This document shows, piece after piece, positions 6,918-15,467 of a stretch of 64,000 nucleotides of DNA; position 1 is the stretch's first letter, and every line of letters starts with the position of its first letter. The position numbers were made by a program, and so were the translations under genes. This DNA comes from UMGS902 sp045538895 (GTDB taxonomy: Bacteria > Bacillota > Clostridia > Oscillospirales > CAG-272): contig JAZQEH010000013.1 in assembly GCA_045538895.1 (NCBI GenBank), forward strand, positions 1 to 64,000. The letters are read 5' to 3'. Under the pieces are notes generated by a model, which saw only the letters and a program-made list of their open reading frames with translations, was not told the DNA's origin and searched no databases.

Positions 6918-8924
6918 ATGAAAAATAAAAACAAAAATGGAATGGGCGATAAGCGTTCTTCGCTGATATCGCTGTGCATAAGCATATTTGCACTTGTTGT
7001 GTTTTTGCTTCTGTTTTCTCTTGACGTTCACATGGCGGTATGCTTTATATCGGCACTGCTGATAATGATTCTGGGAAATGCATTTTACGGCTGGATTCTG
7101 CACCGCAGAAATAATTACAGCGATGAAAAACTCACAAGCTCACTTGGGCAGATCATGCTTGAAATGGTTATCAAAATGCAGAATCCCATGATAATCTGCG
7201 ACACCATGGGCAAAATCATCTGGCGAAATCTTGCGTTTGCCGCAGTAACCGAAAAGATAGGCTCGGTTATGGGTGTAGGTATTGATTCGATTTCATCGGT
7301 ACAGCTTGACGAGCTTGAGAAAACAGGCAGAGTTGCGGCGGAGCTTTGCGGTCACAGATATATTGTTGACATGCTCAGCTTTAAAACCGATGAGAAAAAA
7401 TACTGGTTCCTCATGTTTGATGACCGTACCGAGATTGATGCATTGAATGCGAAAATTGAAAACGAGCGCAGCGTTGTTGCATATGTGGTTATCGACAACC
7501 TTGAGGAGCTTTCGAGAATCGGTCAGGAGTCTATCAAGCACGAAATCAATACGGTTGATGAGATTCTGCGTGAGTTTGCAAATTCGGTTGACGGAATCAT
7601 CCGTGAATATGACCGTAACAAGTATCTTCTCATTATGAACCGTGCAGGACTTGCAACCTGCCGCAGAAACAATTTTGACGTGCTTGACAAAATCAGGGAC
7701 GTGCGTGTCGGCGACCTCGGCATGCCCATAACCGTTTCGATAGGTATAACCGACATCGGCGACTCACTTACCGAGCGTGAGGGCGGTGCAAAAGATGCAC
7801 TTTCGATGGCACTTGCACGAGGCGGCGACCAGGTTGCATACAAGTCCGAGGACGGCATGGTGTTCTTCGGCGGCAACACCCGCCCTGTACAGAAGGTATC
7901 AAAGGTTTCCGCAAAGGTGCGCTCTGTTGAGCTTACCGCAAGAATAAACGTGGCAACAAATGTTATTATCATGGGCCACAGAAATGCCGATCAGGACTGC
8001 TTTGGCGCATCCGTCGGCGTTGCAAGACTCGCAATGTATTGCGGTGTAAAGCCCTACATTGTTGTAGACCGTGACGATGCAAAGACACAGGATTTCATGA
8101 GCAAATTCGCAAATCTTGCAGAGTATGCAGACGTGTTTGTTGATGAAAACGAAGCAATGAGCCTTATCGAATCCGAAACTCTGCTTGTGGTTGTAGACGT
8201 AAACAACGTTGACCACATGCTGTCGGGCGGTATTGCAATCTCTGTTGACAAGGCGCTTATAATCGACCATCACAGAAAGACCGATTCACGTGTAAAGCGT
8301 GATTGGCTTGCCGAGTATATCGAGCCTTCTGTTTCGAGTGCGTCGGAGCTTGTTGCGGAAATCTTAGAGCAGTCGATAGGTGAGGGTAAACTCCTTAAGG
8401 AGGAGGCAAACGCACTTCTCGGCGGTATCATTCTCGATACCAAGCAGTTTACAAGGTCTACGGGTGCGAGAACGTTCAATGCCGCTATTTATCTGCGCAG
8501 TGCAGGTGCAAATATATATGAATCGGCGGCAGAGCTCAAGAGCGACTTTGAGGAGTTCAGAAAGCAGTCGAAGATAATGTCCGATTTGCTTATCTACAAA
8601 AAGCGTTTTGTTATTGCCAAGGATGAGCAGTTTGGTGTTCATACCGATACGGTTGCTGCTGCAAAAGCGGCAGAGGCACTTCTTTCTATCAAGGGTGTTG
8701 ATGCGGCATTTGCACTTGTCCGTCTTGGAAATGAAACATGCATTTCCGCACGTTCAAATTCACAGGTAAGCGTTCAGCTTATTCTTGAAAAAATAGGCGG
8801 CGGCGGACACCTTGACAGTGCAGGTGCAAAGAGCGACGACCCGCTTGTAGTAACTCTCGAAAAACTTAAAGCAGCCATCGATGAATACATCGAGGAAACA
8901 GACAAAAATAAGAATAATCAGTAA
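6918..8924 (+). CDS. gdpP: Cyclic-di-AMP phosphodiesterase GdpP (DHH/DHHA1)
   Basis: GdpP hydrolyses c-di-AMP, the second messenger for potassium, osmotic balance and wall stress. The 668 residues show two membrane helices (about 16-34 and 38-58), a degenerate PAS region (about 85-160), a GGDEF-like domain without the catalytic GGDEF motif (about 175-300), a DHH domain with GHRNADQDCFGASVG and IDHHRKTD (about 345-500), and a DHHA1 domain ending KIGGGGHLDSAGA. Start ATG follows AAAAGGAA. It is first of an operon with rplI 14 nt downstream, a standard Firmicutes arrangement. Confidence 0.95.
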   Translation: MKNKNKNGMGDKRSSLISLCISIFALVVFLLLFSLDVHMAVCFISALLIMILGNAFYGWILHRRNNYSDEKLTSSLGQIMLEMVIKMQNPMIICDTMGKIIWRNLAFAAVTEKIGSVMGVGIDSISSVQLDELEKTGRVAAELCGHRYIVDMLSFKTDEKKYWFLMFDDRTEIDALNAKIENERSVVAYVVIDNLEELSRIGQESIKHEINTVDEILREFANSVDGIIREYDRNKYLLIMNRAGLATCRRNNFDVLDKIRDVRVGDLGMPITVSIGITDIGDSLTEREGGAKDALSMALARGGDQVAYKSEDGMVFFGGNTRPVQKVSKVSAKVRSVELTARINVATNVIIMGHRNADQDCFGASVGVARLAMYCGVKPYIVVDRDDAKTQDFMSKFANLAEYADVFVDENEAMSLIESETLLVVVDVNNVDHMLSGGIAISVDKALIIDHHRKTDSRVKRDWLAEYIEPSVSSASELVAEILEQSIGEGKLLKEEANALLGGIILDTKQFTRSTGARTFNAAIYLRSAGANIYESAAELKSDFEEFRKQSKIMSDLLIYKKRFVIAKDEQFGVHTDTVAAAKAAEALLSIKGVDAAFALVRLGNETCISARSNSQVSVQLILEKIGGGGHLDSAGAKSDDPLVVTLEKLKAAIDEYIEETDKNKNNQ

Positions 8925-8938
8925 CGGAGGATATAGAA

Positions 8939-9388
8939 ATGAAAGTAATTCTTCTCAAGGACGTAAAGGGAACAGGTAAAGCCGGCGAAATCAAGGACGT
9001 TTCGGACGGTTTTGCCCGTAATTTCCTCATTCCTAAAGGAGCTGCAAAGGCAGCAGATGCAGGTGCTATCAGCGACCTTAAGAACAAAGAGGCGGCAAGA
9101 CTGCACAAAATAGAAGTGGATAAGGCAGAAGCACGTGAACTTGCGGCACGTCTTGAGGGCATCCTTGTTAAAATCGTGGTTTCTCACGGTGCAGACGGAC
9201 GTCTTTACGGCTCAATCACATCCCAGCACGTTGCCGATGAACTTAAAAAGGTAAGCGGAATCGACATTGACAAGCGTAAAATCGTGCTTGATAACCCCAT
9301 CAAGGCATACGGTAAATATGAGATTCCTGTTAAGCTTTACGGCAGCGAGATCCAGGGTAAGATCAACGTAATCGTAACTGAAAAATAA
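8939..9388 (+). CDS. rplI: 50S ribosomal protein L9
   Basis: 149 residues, the usual L9 length. It begins MKVILLKDVKGTGKAGEIK and has the N-terminal RNA-binding lobe with DGFARNFLIPKGAA, a long connecting helix, and the C-terminal lobe (DGRLYGSITSQHVADEL). L9 binds 23S rRNA near the L1 stalk. GGAGG stands 8 nt before the ATG. It is co-transcribed with gdpP and dnaB. Confidence 0.97.
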   Translation: MKVILLKDVKGTGKAGEIKDVSDGFARNFLIPKGAAKAADAGAISDLKNKEAARLHKIEVDKAEARELAARLEGILVKIVVSHGADGRLYGSITSQHVADELKKVSGIDIDKRKIVLDNPIKAYGKYEIPVKLYGSEIQGKINVIVTEK

Positions 9389-9402
9389 GCGAGGTATTTG
9401 AA

Positions 9403-10749
9403 TTGAACGGCGATTTTATCAGAAAAATGCCGGTAGCGATAGAGGCGGAGCAATCCGTACTCGGCTCGATCCTTATAAATCCGGAAAGCTTTGACCGCAT
9501 TGCCGGAATTATCGTATCCGACGATTTCTATCTTGAGGAGCATCGCAACATCTTTGAAACGATGAAGGAACTCTATAAAAGAAATAAGGAAATCGACGTT
9601 GTTACACTTATTGATGCACTTGTGCGTGACGGTGTTTACGATAAAGCAGGCGGTACGGAGTATATAAAGATTATCGCAAAAACCGTTCCTACTGCTGCAA
9701 ATATAGTTGACTATGCAAACATAGTAAAGGATAAGAGTGTTTTACGCAGTCTTATCAATGCCTGTGACGATATTTCCTCAGAAGCATATTCAGAGGCGGG
9801 CGAGGTAGAGCATCTGCTTGATGCGGCAGAGCAACGTATATATGAAATTGCAGACCGCCGTGCTTCAAAGAATTTTGAAGAGATCGGTGACGTTTTGCAC
9901 CGCGTGTATAAGCATCTTGAACTTATTTCTAAAGATAAAAGTGCACTCAAAGGTACTTCTACAGGCTTTTCGGGAATTGACCGTGTGCTTGTCGGTATGG
10001 GCGACAGCGACCTTGTGCTTGTAGGTGCACGTCCCGGTATGGGTAAAACCTCGTTCTGTCTTAACATCGGTACAAACGTTGCAAAAGCAACGGGCAAGGC
10101 GGTTGCGATGTTTTCTCTCGAAATGTCATCCGACCAGCTTGTTCAGCGTGTGCTGTCGAGTGAGGCGATGGTCGAGAGTAACGCTCTCCGAAGCGGTAAC
10201 CTCAGCGAGGAGGACTGGACAAAGCTTGCACATGCGGCAAGTGAGCTTGCCGAGTGTAAGATTCTGATTGACGATACCACAGGTCAGACAATCATGTCGA
10301 TGAAGGCTAAACTCCGCAGAGTTAAAAATCTCGGTCTTGTTATTATAGACTATCTGCAGCTCATGAATTCCGACCGCAAAATCGACAACCGTGTTCAGGA
10401 AGTTGCTGATATTTCACGTAACCTTAAAATCATGGCAAAGGAACTCAACGTTCCGATAATCTGCTGTGCACAGCTTTCGCGAGGCCCCGAATCGAGAACC
10501 GATAAAAAGCCTATGCTTTCCGACCTCCGTGACTCCGGTGCTATTGAGCAGGACGCCGACGTCGTAATGTTTATTTACCGTGATGAATACTATAAAACAG
10601 ACAAGCCCGCAGGCGAGGAGCAGCAGGCGGCCAACACCGCTTCGATAATCATTGCCAAAAACCGTCACGGCGGTACGGGTGAAATCAAGGTTGGCTGGAT
10701 AGGTCAGTATACAAAGTTCCGTACCATCGACAACGAAGTGGATGCGTAA
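9403..10749 (+). CDS. dnaB: Replicative DNA helicase DnaB
   Basis: A 448-residue hexameric 5'-3' helicase of the replisome. The N-terminal domain (1-150) starts with AEQSVLGSILINPESFDRI. A linker helix follows, then a RecA-like C-terminal domain with Walker A GARPGMGKTS (about 210), Walker B LVIIDYLQLM and the SRNLKIMAKELNVPIICCAQLSR region. The start is TTG at 9403, behind GCGAGGT; no ATG fits the family N terminus. It overlaps the next gene by up to 8 nt. Confidence 0.96.
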   Translation: MNGDFIRKMPVAIEAEQSVLGSILINPESFDRIAGIIVSDDFYLEEHRNIFETMKELYKRNKEIDVVTLIDALVRDGVYDKAGGTEYIKIIAKTVPTAANIVDYANIVKDKSVLRSLINACDDISSEAYSEAGEVEHLLDAAEQRIYEIADRRASKNFEEIGDVLHRVYKHLELISKDKSALKGTSTGFSGIDRVLVGMGDSDLVLVGARPGMGKTSFCLNIGTNVAKATGKAVAMFSLEMSSDQLVQRVLSSEAMVESNALRSGNLSEEDWTKLAHAASELAECKILIDDTTGQTIMSMKAKLRRVKNLGLVIIDYLQLMNSDRKIDNRVQEVADISRNLKIMAKELNVPIICCAQLSRGPESRTDKKPMLSDLRDSGAIEQDADVVMFIYRDEYYKTDKPAGEEQQAANTASIIIAKNRHGGTGEIKVGWIGQYTKFRTIDNEVDA

Positions 10750-12073
10750 AATGGAAAATACAAAAAGAAAGTTTCTTGATACGCTTGACAGTTTCGCCCT
10801 TGACGGCGGAGTGCTTGTTGCCTTAAGCGGCGGTGCTGACTCGGTTTGCCTGCTTGACCTTTTTCTGGAAAGCGGCTTTGCATTCCCCGTTGCGGCGGCT
10901 CACCTCAACCACAATCTGAGAGGCGAGGAAGCCTTGCGTGATGAGAATTTTTGCAAGGAATTTTGCGAAAAGCGTGGGGTAAAGCTATTTATAGGAAGTG
11001 TGGATGTAAATGCACTTGCCAGGGAAAGCGGAAAAGGGATTGAGGAAGCGGCAAGAAGTGCAAGATATGAATTTTTGCAGAGCATTCTCAATGAAAATCA
11101 TGAGTTTTCATATATTGCAACCGCACATAATAAAGGCGATCTGTGCGAAACGGTGCTGCTTAACCTTGCAAGAGGAACCTCTCTTGACGGCTTGTGTGCG
11201 ATTCCAAAACGCAGAGGCAGTATTATCCGTCCTGTTTTGGGCATCAGCCGTGATGAGATACTTGTCTATAACCGTGCAAGAGGGCTTGAGTTTATTACCG
11301 ACTCGACAAATCTTGACACAAAATACAGCCGTAACCGTGTAAGACTTGATATTTTGCCCGAGTTCAAAAAGCTCTGCAACGGCTATGAAGAAAACTTCGA
11401 GCGTACCGTAGGGTTGCTTCGCCGTGACTGCGATTACTTGAACGAAGAGGCAAAACGGAAGTATGCAGAGGTTGTTTCGCACGGTGCTTTGTACACCGAA
11501 AAAGCACAGAATATTCACATTTCAATACTTTCACGTATTGTAAAAATGCTGTATAATTATCATGGGGCTATTGATGTAAGCGAGGCTTATATTGATGCGA
11601 TCTGCAAAAAGATATATGCAGGCGACAAAAACTTCAGGATTTCCGTACACGGCTTTACGGCACTTTGCGAAAGAGGCATACTCACCTTTGTTGAAGAGCT
11701 TCCGACGGTGAGCGACTTCTGCTTTGATATTGAAATCGGAAAAAGCGTAAAACTGCCTTTAGGTACGGTTGTTACGCTGACCGAGGAAAAGTGCGACGGT
11801 GCATATCCGCTTAAGATGGAAGCACTTTCGGGTAAACTTACGGTACGCAGCCGAAATGACGGTGACAGTATAAGAATTTTCAGAAAAACGCACAAAATCA
11901 AACGTGTGATTTCGGACAAAAAGCTTTCCGCAAAGGAAAAATCAAAACTGTTTTTTCTGTGTTCCGACGGAGAGATAATATATTCAAATATACCTGCCGT
12001 GGCAGACAGTGCGTTCTGCCGCACGGGTGACAGATGCATTTATATCACAGTAAAGGAAGAAGACGTTTTATGA
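10742..12073 (+). CDS. tilS: tRNA(Ile)-lysidine synthetase TilS
   Basis: TilS uses ATP and lysine to convert C34 of tRNA-Ile(CAU) to lysidine, so the tRNA reads AUA. The 443-residue protein has the PP-loop ALSGGADSVCLLDL (about 27-40), AAHLNHNLRGEEALRDE, TAHNKGDLCETVLLNL and a C-terminal TilS domain with RSRNDGDSIRI. ATG at 10742 overlaps the dnaB end; ATG at 10751 is an alternative that gives three residues less. It overlaps hpt at its stop codon. Confidence 0.95.
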   Translation: MRKMENTKRKFLDTLDSFALDGGVLVALSGGADSVCLLDLFLESGFAFPVAAAHLNHNLRGEEALRDENFCKEFCEKRGVKLFIGSVDVNALARESGKGIEEAARSARYEFLQSILNENHEFSYIATAHNKGDLCETVLLNLARGTSLDGLCAIPKRRGSIIRPVLGISRDEILVYNRARGLEFITDSTNLDTKYSRNRVRLDILPEFKKLCNGYEENFERTVGLLRRDCDYLNEEAKRKYAEVVSHGALYTEKAQNIHISILSRIVKMLYNYHGAIDVSEAYIDAICKKIYAGDKNFRISVHGFTALCERGILTFVEELPTVSDFCFDIEIGKSVKLPLGTVVTLTEEKCDGAYPLKMEALSGKLTVRSRNDGDSIRIFRKTHKIKRVISDKKLSAKEKSKLFFLCSDGEIIYSNIPAVADSAFCRTGDRCIYITVKEEDVL

Positions 12074-12618
12074 GCAACGATATTTTGAAAGTCCTTGTCA
12101 GCGAAAAGGAAATTGAGGACGTAACAAGTAAACTCGCATCGCAGATTGACCGTGACTATGCAAACAGCAATGGCAGACTCGTGCTTCTCGGCATACTTAA
12201 AGGATCGGTTCCGTTTTTAGCGGAGCTTATGAAAAAAATCAAATCGAATCCCGAAATTGAGTTCATGAAGGTTTCTTCTTACGGAAGAGGAACAAAATCA
12301 AGCGGTTCGGTAAAAATCATTCTCGACTGGCAAAGAGAGAACATTGAGGAATGCGACATCATTGTTGTTGAGGATATCATTGACAGCGGAAGAACGCTTT
12401 CCTATCTTTGTCAGTATTTGAAGCAAAAGGGTGCCAAAAGCGTTAAAACCTGTACGCTTTTGGATAAACCGTCACGCAGAGAGGTTGACTTTGTCCCCGA
12501 TTACTGCGGAGTAGAGGTGCCTGATGAGTTCGTTGTTGGCTTTGGTCTTGACTACGACGAGCGTTACAGAGCACTGCCGTACATAGGAGTTCTAAATCCC
12601 AAGGTTTACGAAAACTAA
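12070..12618 (+). CDS. hpt: Hypoxanthine phosphoribosyltransferase
   Basis: Salvages hypoxanthine and guanine to IMP and GMP with PRPP. About 182 residues. The PRPP loop is IIVVEDIIDSGRTL (about 97-110) and the flexible-loop region is FMKVSSYGRGTKSSG. The base-binding segment is FVVGFGLDYDERYRALPYIG near the end. The ATG at 12070 overlaps the tilS stop (ATGA) and follows AAGGAAGA; a longer upstream frame inside tilS is not needed. The tilS-hpt-ftsH order is common in Firmicutes. Confidence 0.95.
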   Translation: MSNDILKVLVSEKEIEDVTSKLASQIDRDYANSNGRLVLLGILKGSVPFLAELMKKIKSNPEIEFMKVSSYGRGTKSSGSVKIILDWQRENIEECDIIVVEDIIDSGRTLSYLCQYLKQKGAKSVKTCTLLDKPSRREVDFVPDYCGVEVPDEFVVGFGLDYDERYRALPYIGVLNPKVYEN

Positions 12619-12676
12619 AATCAGGATACACTAAACACAGCACTTTATATTCCCGTGCGGAAAGGCTTGGTACTAC

Positions 12677-14680
12677 ATGAATAAAAACTTAAAGGTGATT
12701 ATCGGATACGTTCTGGTAATTGCCGTAATTCTGTATGTTGGTGCGAACATGCTCGGTCTTGGACCCGAGGAGGACCCGATATACAGTGACATCATCAGTT
12801 ATTTTGAAAACGGCGAGGTTGAAACCTTTGAGATCTCCGCATCCAACGAGCTTAAAATAACGCTCAAGGAGAAAATCGAGGGTACGGACAAAAATAAAGA
12901 GGTATACTATCTGCTTCGTGATGCAGGCTACTTTATGGAGAGCATCAAGGAGTATATTGACGGAATGGAATACGATATCCCCGGTGCAAAGACGTCGTGG
13001 TGGGTTGCGTTCGTTCCTTATATAATAATGATTGTCGTTTTTGCATTCCTCTGGTTCTTTATCATGCGCCAGATGAACGGTCAGGGCGGCAAGATTGGCA
13101 ACTTTGGCAGAGCACGTGTTAAACTCGGCTCGGACGAGAAAAAACGTGTTTTGTTCAGCGACGTTGCAGGTGCAGACGAGGAAAAAGAAGAGCTTACCGA
13201 AATCGTTGAGTTCCTTAAAAATCCCAAGGAATTTGAGAAGCTTGGTGCAAAGATACCCCACGGTGTGCTTTTGATGGGCCCTCCCGGTACCGGTAAAACC
13301 TTGCTTGCAAAGGCAGTTGCGGGTGAAGCAAACGTGCCTTTCTACTCGATTTCCGGTTCCGACTTCGTTGAAATGTACGTCGGCGTAGGTGCATCCCGTG
13401 TGCGTGACCTGTTTGAAACCGCACGCCGTCATCCTGCGGCAATCGTATTCATTGATGAAATTGATGCGGTAGGACGTCAGCGTGGCACAGGTCTTGGCGG
13501 CGGCCATGACGAAAGAGAGCAGACTCTTAACCAGCTCCTCGTTGAGATGGACGGTTTTGGCAACGGTACAGGTATTATCGTGATCGCGGCAACCAACCGT
13601 GCAGATATCCTTGACCCAGCACTTCTTCGTCCGGGCAGATTTGACCGTCAGATTACGGTTAACTATCCCGACCTTTACGGCAGAGAGGCTATTCTCCATG
13701 TACATGCGAGAAACAAGCCGTTTGAAAGCGACGTTAATTTTGCAACTATTGCAAAAACAACCGTTGGCTTTACAGGTGCAGACCTTGCAAACCTGCTTAA
13801 CGAGGCAGCATTGCTTGCGGCTCGCCGTAAGAAGAGCCTTATCGGTATGAACGATATCGAGGATGCCATGATGAAGATTCTCATGGGACCGCAGAAACGC
13901 AGCAAGCGTATTCTTGATAAAGATAAGAAGATCACCGCTTATCACGAGGCGGGCCATGCAATTGCATCAAAAATTGTATGCCCCGAAGAAAGCGTTCATC
14001 AGATTTCTATTATTCCCGCAGGACGTGCGGCGGGCGTTACAGTTACACTCCCCAAGGAGGACTATACACATCTCACTAAAAACGAGATGGAGGCACGTAT
14101 TGTTATGCTGCTCGGCGGACGTTGTGCAGAGGCACTTATTATGGGTGACGTTTCCACAGGTGCGTCAAACGATATCGAACGTGCTACGTCCATTGCACGC
14201 AGCATGGTTACACGCTACGGCATGAGTGATATCCTTGGCCCCGTGGTTTACGGCAACGATCAGCAGAGCGTGTTCCTCGGCAGAGATTTTTCATCCTCGC
14301 AGAGCTACTCGGATAAGACTGCATCCGACATTGATGCTGAGATTCAGCGTATCGTAAAGGGTGCGTACGCAAAGGTTGAAAAAATTCTCAATGAGAACAT
14401 GGATAAGCTTCACTTTATCGCCGGATTCCTCTTCAAGAACGAGGTTATGGAAGAGGATCAGTTTGAAGCGGCAATGGAAGCGGAAAATCCTGATATGGAG
14501 GCCATTGAGGCACTCAGAAGCGAGCGTGCAAAGCGTTCGGAAATGGAGAATGCCGAGGCTAAGAAGCGTCGTGAGGCAGAGGAAGCGGAACGCCGCAAGA
14601 AAGCTGAAGAGGAAGCAGCTATCAAGGTTGATAAGCTTGTCCCAGACAGCGACGATGAACCGCCCGTTCCCAAAGATTAA
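12677..14680 (+). CDS. ftsH: ATP-dependent zinc metalloprotease FtsH
   Basis: A membrane-anchored AAA+ protease that degrades misfolded membrane proteins and selected regulators. The 667 residues have two membrane helices (about 7-26 and 113-134), an AAA domain with Walker A GPPGTGKT, Walker B IVFIDEIDAVG and the second region of homology, and a peptidase domain with the zinc motif HEAGHA. The tail from about 615 is Glu/Ala/Arg-rich and probably coiled coil. ATG follows AAAGGCTTGG. Its terminator is interrupted by a repeat element (14691-14987). Confidence 0.97.
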   Translation: MNKNLKVIIGYVLVIAVILYVGANMLGLGPEEDPIYSDIISYFENGEVETFEISASNELKITLKEKIEGTDKNKEVYYLLRDAGYFMESIKEYIDGMEYDIPGAKTSWWVAFVPYIIMIVVFAFLWFFIMRQMNGQGGKIGNFGRARVKLGSDEKKRVLFSDVAGADEEKEELTEIVEFLKNPKEFEKLGAKIPHGVLLMGPPGTGKTLLAKAVAGEANVPFYSISGSDFVEMYVGVGASRVRDLFETARRHPAAIVFIDEIDAVGRQRGTGLGGGHDEREQTLNQLLVEMDGFGNGTGIIVIAATNRADILDPALLRPGRFDRQITVNYPDLYGREAILHVHARNKPFESDVNFATIAKTTVGFTGADLANLLNEAALLAARRKKSLIGMNDIEDAMMKILMGPQKRSKRILDKDKKITAYHEAGHAIASKIVCPEESVHQISIIPAGRAAGVTVTLPKEDYTHLTKNEMEARIVMLLGGRCAEALIMGDVSTGASNDIERATSIARSMVTRYGMSDILGPVVYGNDQQSVFLGRDFSSSQSYSDKTASDIDAEIQRIVKGAYAKVEKILNENMDKLHFIAGFLFKNEVMEEDQFEAAMEAENPDMEAIEALRSERAKRSEMENAEAKKRREAEEAERRKKAEEEAAIKVDKLVPDSDDEPPVPKD

Positions 14681-14690
14681 TATTTAAAAA

Positions 14691-14987
14691 TAGCATTGCG
14701 TTACAACGCAATGCTATTAAGAGTGCTGACAAACACGTCAGACCGCAAGTAAGAATAAAAGCAAAGCTAATAAATAGAAATAATTTTCCACTTTGCGTTA
14801 AAACAAAATGCGGCAAGGGCATAAAAAGCCCTTGCCGTTACTTGCTTTTTCGGATTTTTGTCTCTACCGTACACATGTACGCCGACGAAACAAAAATCCA
14901 AAAATCTGCCTGTGTTTCTCAGCCTCTACTCAGCATGATGACTTTGTCATCATGCTGAGTAGCATTGCGTTACAACGCAATGCTATT
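14691..14987 (+). mobile_element. Structured element inserted in the ftsH terminator, copy 1
   Basis: A 241-bp core (14719-14959) flanked by exact 28-bp direct repeats (14691-14718, 14960-14987). Each repeat is the ftsH terminator stem (TAGCATTGCGTT/AACGCAATGCTA); only the distal one keeps the T-run. The core holds long-range pairing GCAAGTAA/TTACTTGC (14745-14752 with 14838-14845), and stems GGCAAGGGC/GCCCTTGCC, GGATTTTTGT/ACAAAAATCC and a 14-bp hairpin at 14929-14959. A second copy at 31338 is flanked by a different duplicated terminator. A 67-codon open frame in it shares about 36 residues with copy 2, but DNA identity alone explains this. Confidence 0.8.
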
Positions 14988-14993
14988 TTTTTA
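14960..14993 (+). terminator. Distal ftsH intrinsic terminator
   Basis: The 12-bp stem TAGCATTGCGTT/AACGCAATGCTA with a 2-nt loop, followed by seven T. It is the T-bearing copy of the duplicated hairpin around the inserted element. Confidence 0.8.
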
Positions 14994-15088
14994 ATATGTG
15001 CTGAAAGATGAAAATGTAAGGATTACGTTTCCTGATTTAATTCTTAAATATCATTCTTCCCTACAATGATTTGTGCATAGCCGTAACA

Positions 15089-15260
15089 TAAATTAATATT
15101 TATATTATTAAGGCCCCCTTGCCTAAAGGGGGCTGTCGTGCTTGCCACGACTGGGGGATACGTTCCAAAAACATTGAAAACACTGCTTTTTACGTATCCC
15201 TCCACCGCTAACGCGGTCCCCCTCCCTTTAGGCAAGGGAGGCAATGTAATCAATAATTTA
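15089..15260. repeat. MITE-like element E
   Basis: 172-bp element whose ends (TAAATTAATATTTATATT on the left, reverse complement TAAATTATTGATTACATT on the right) match the terminal repeats of the elements at 3703, 26084, 39162 and 63685. The cargo is an imperfect palindrome: CCCTTGCCTAAAGGG near the left end pairs with CCCTTTAGGCAAGGG near the right. Its layout is like that of the element at 39162. The rest of 14994-15399 shows no gene. Confidence 0.7.
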
Positions 15261-15399
15261 TCTAATCAACAACCGGCACGGAGTTTGTATATTCTTTCAT
15301 CGAATTGCAAGTTTTTCAGAAAACACGTTCACATTTCTTGCAAAAATCAGCAATATTTTCAAAAAATAGCACGTTTTTTGAACTTTTTTTGTTTTTCTC

Positions 15400-15428
15400 T
15401 TGCATTTTTTGAATAGTTATGATAGAAT
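15400..15428 (+). promoter_or_regulatory. Probable promoter of the aconitase gene
   Basis: TTGCAT (15400-15405), 17-nt spacer, TAGAAT (15423-15428), 40 nt before the start codon. It is preceded by a long A/T-tract region that could act as an UP-like element. Confidence 0.55.
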
Positions 15429-15467
15429 TTTACCATTCACCTTTATATCCCGCAGGAGGACACACAA

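Noticed and set aside
12689..13957. Long open frame (over 400 codons) on the minus strand inside ftsH
   Set aside because: It is antisense to a gene with complete FtsH motifs, is rich in Cys/His/Arg codons, has no family resemblance and no ribosome binding site. It results from the codon bias of ftsH.
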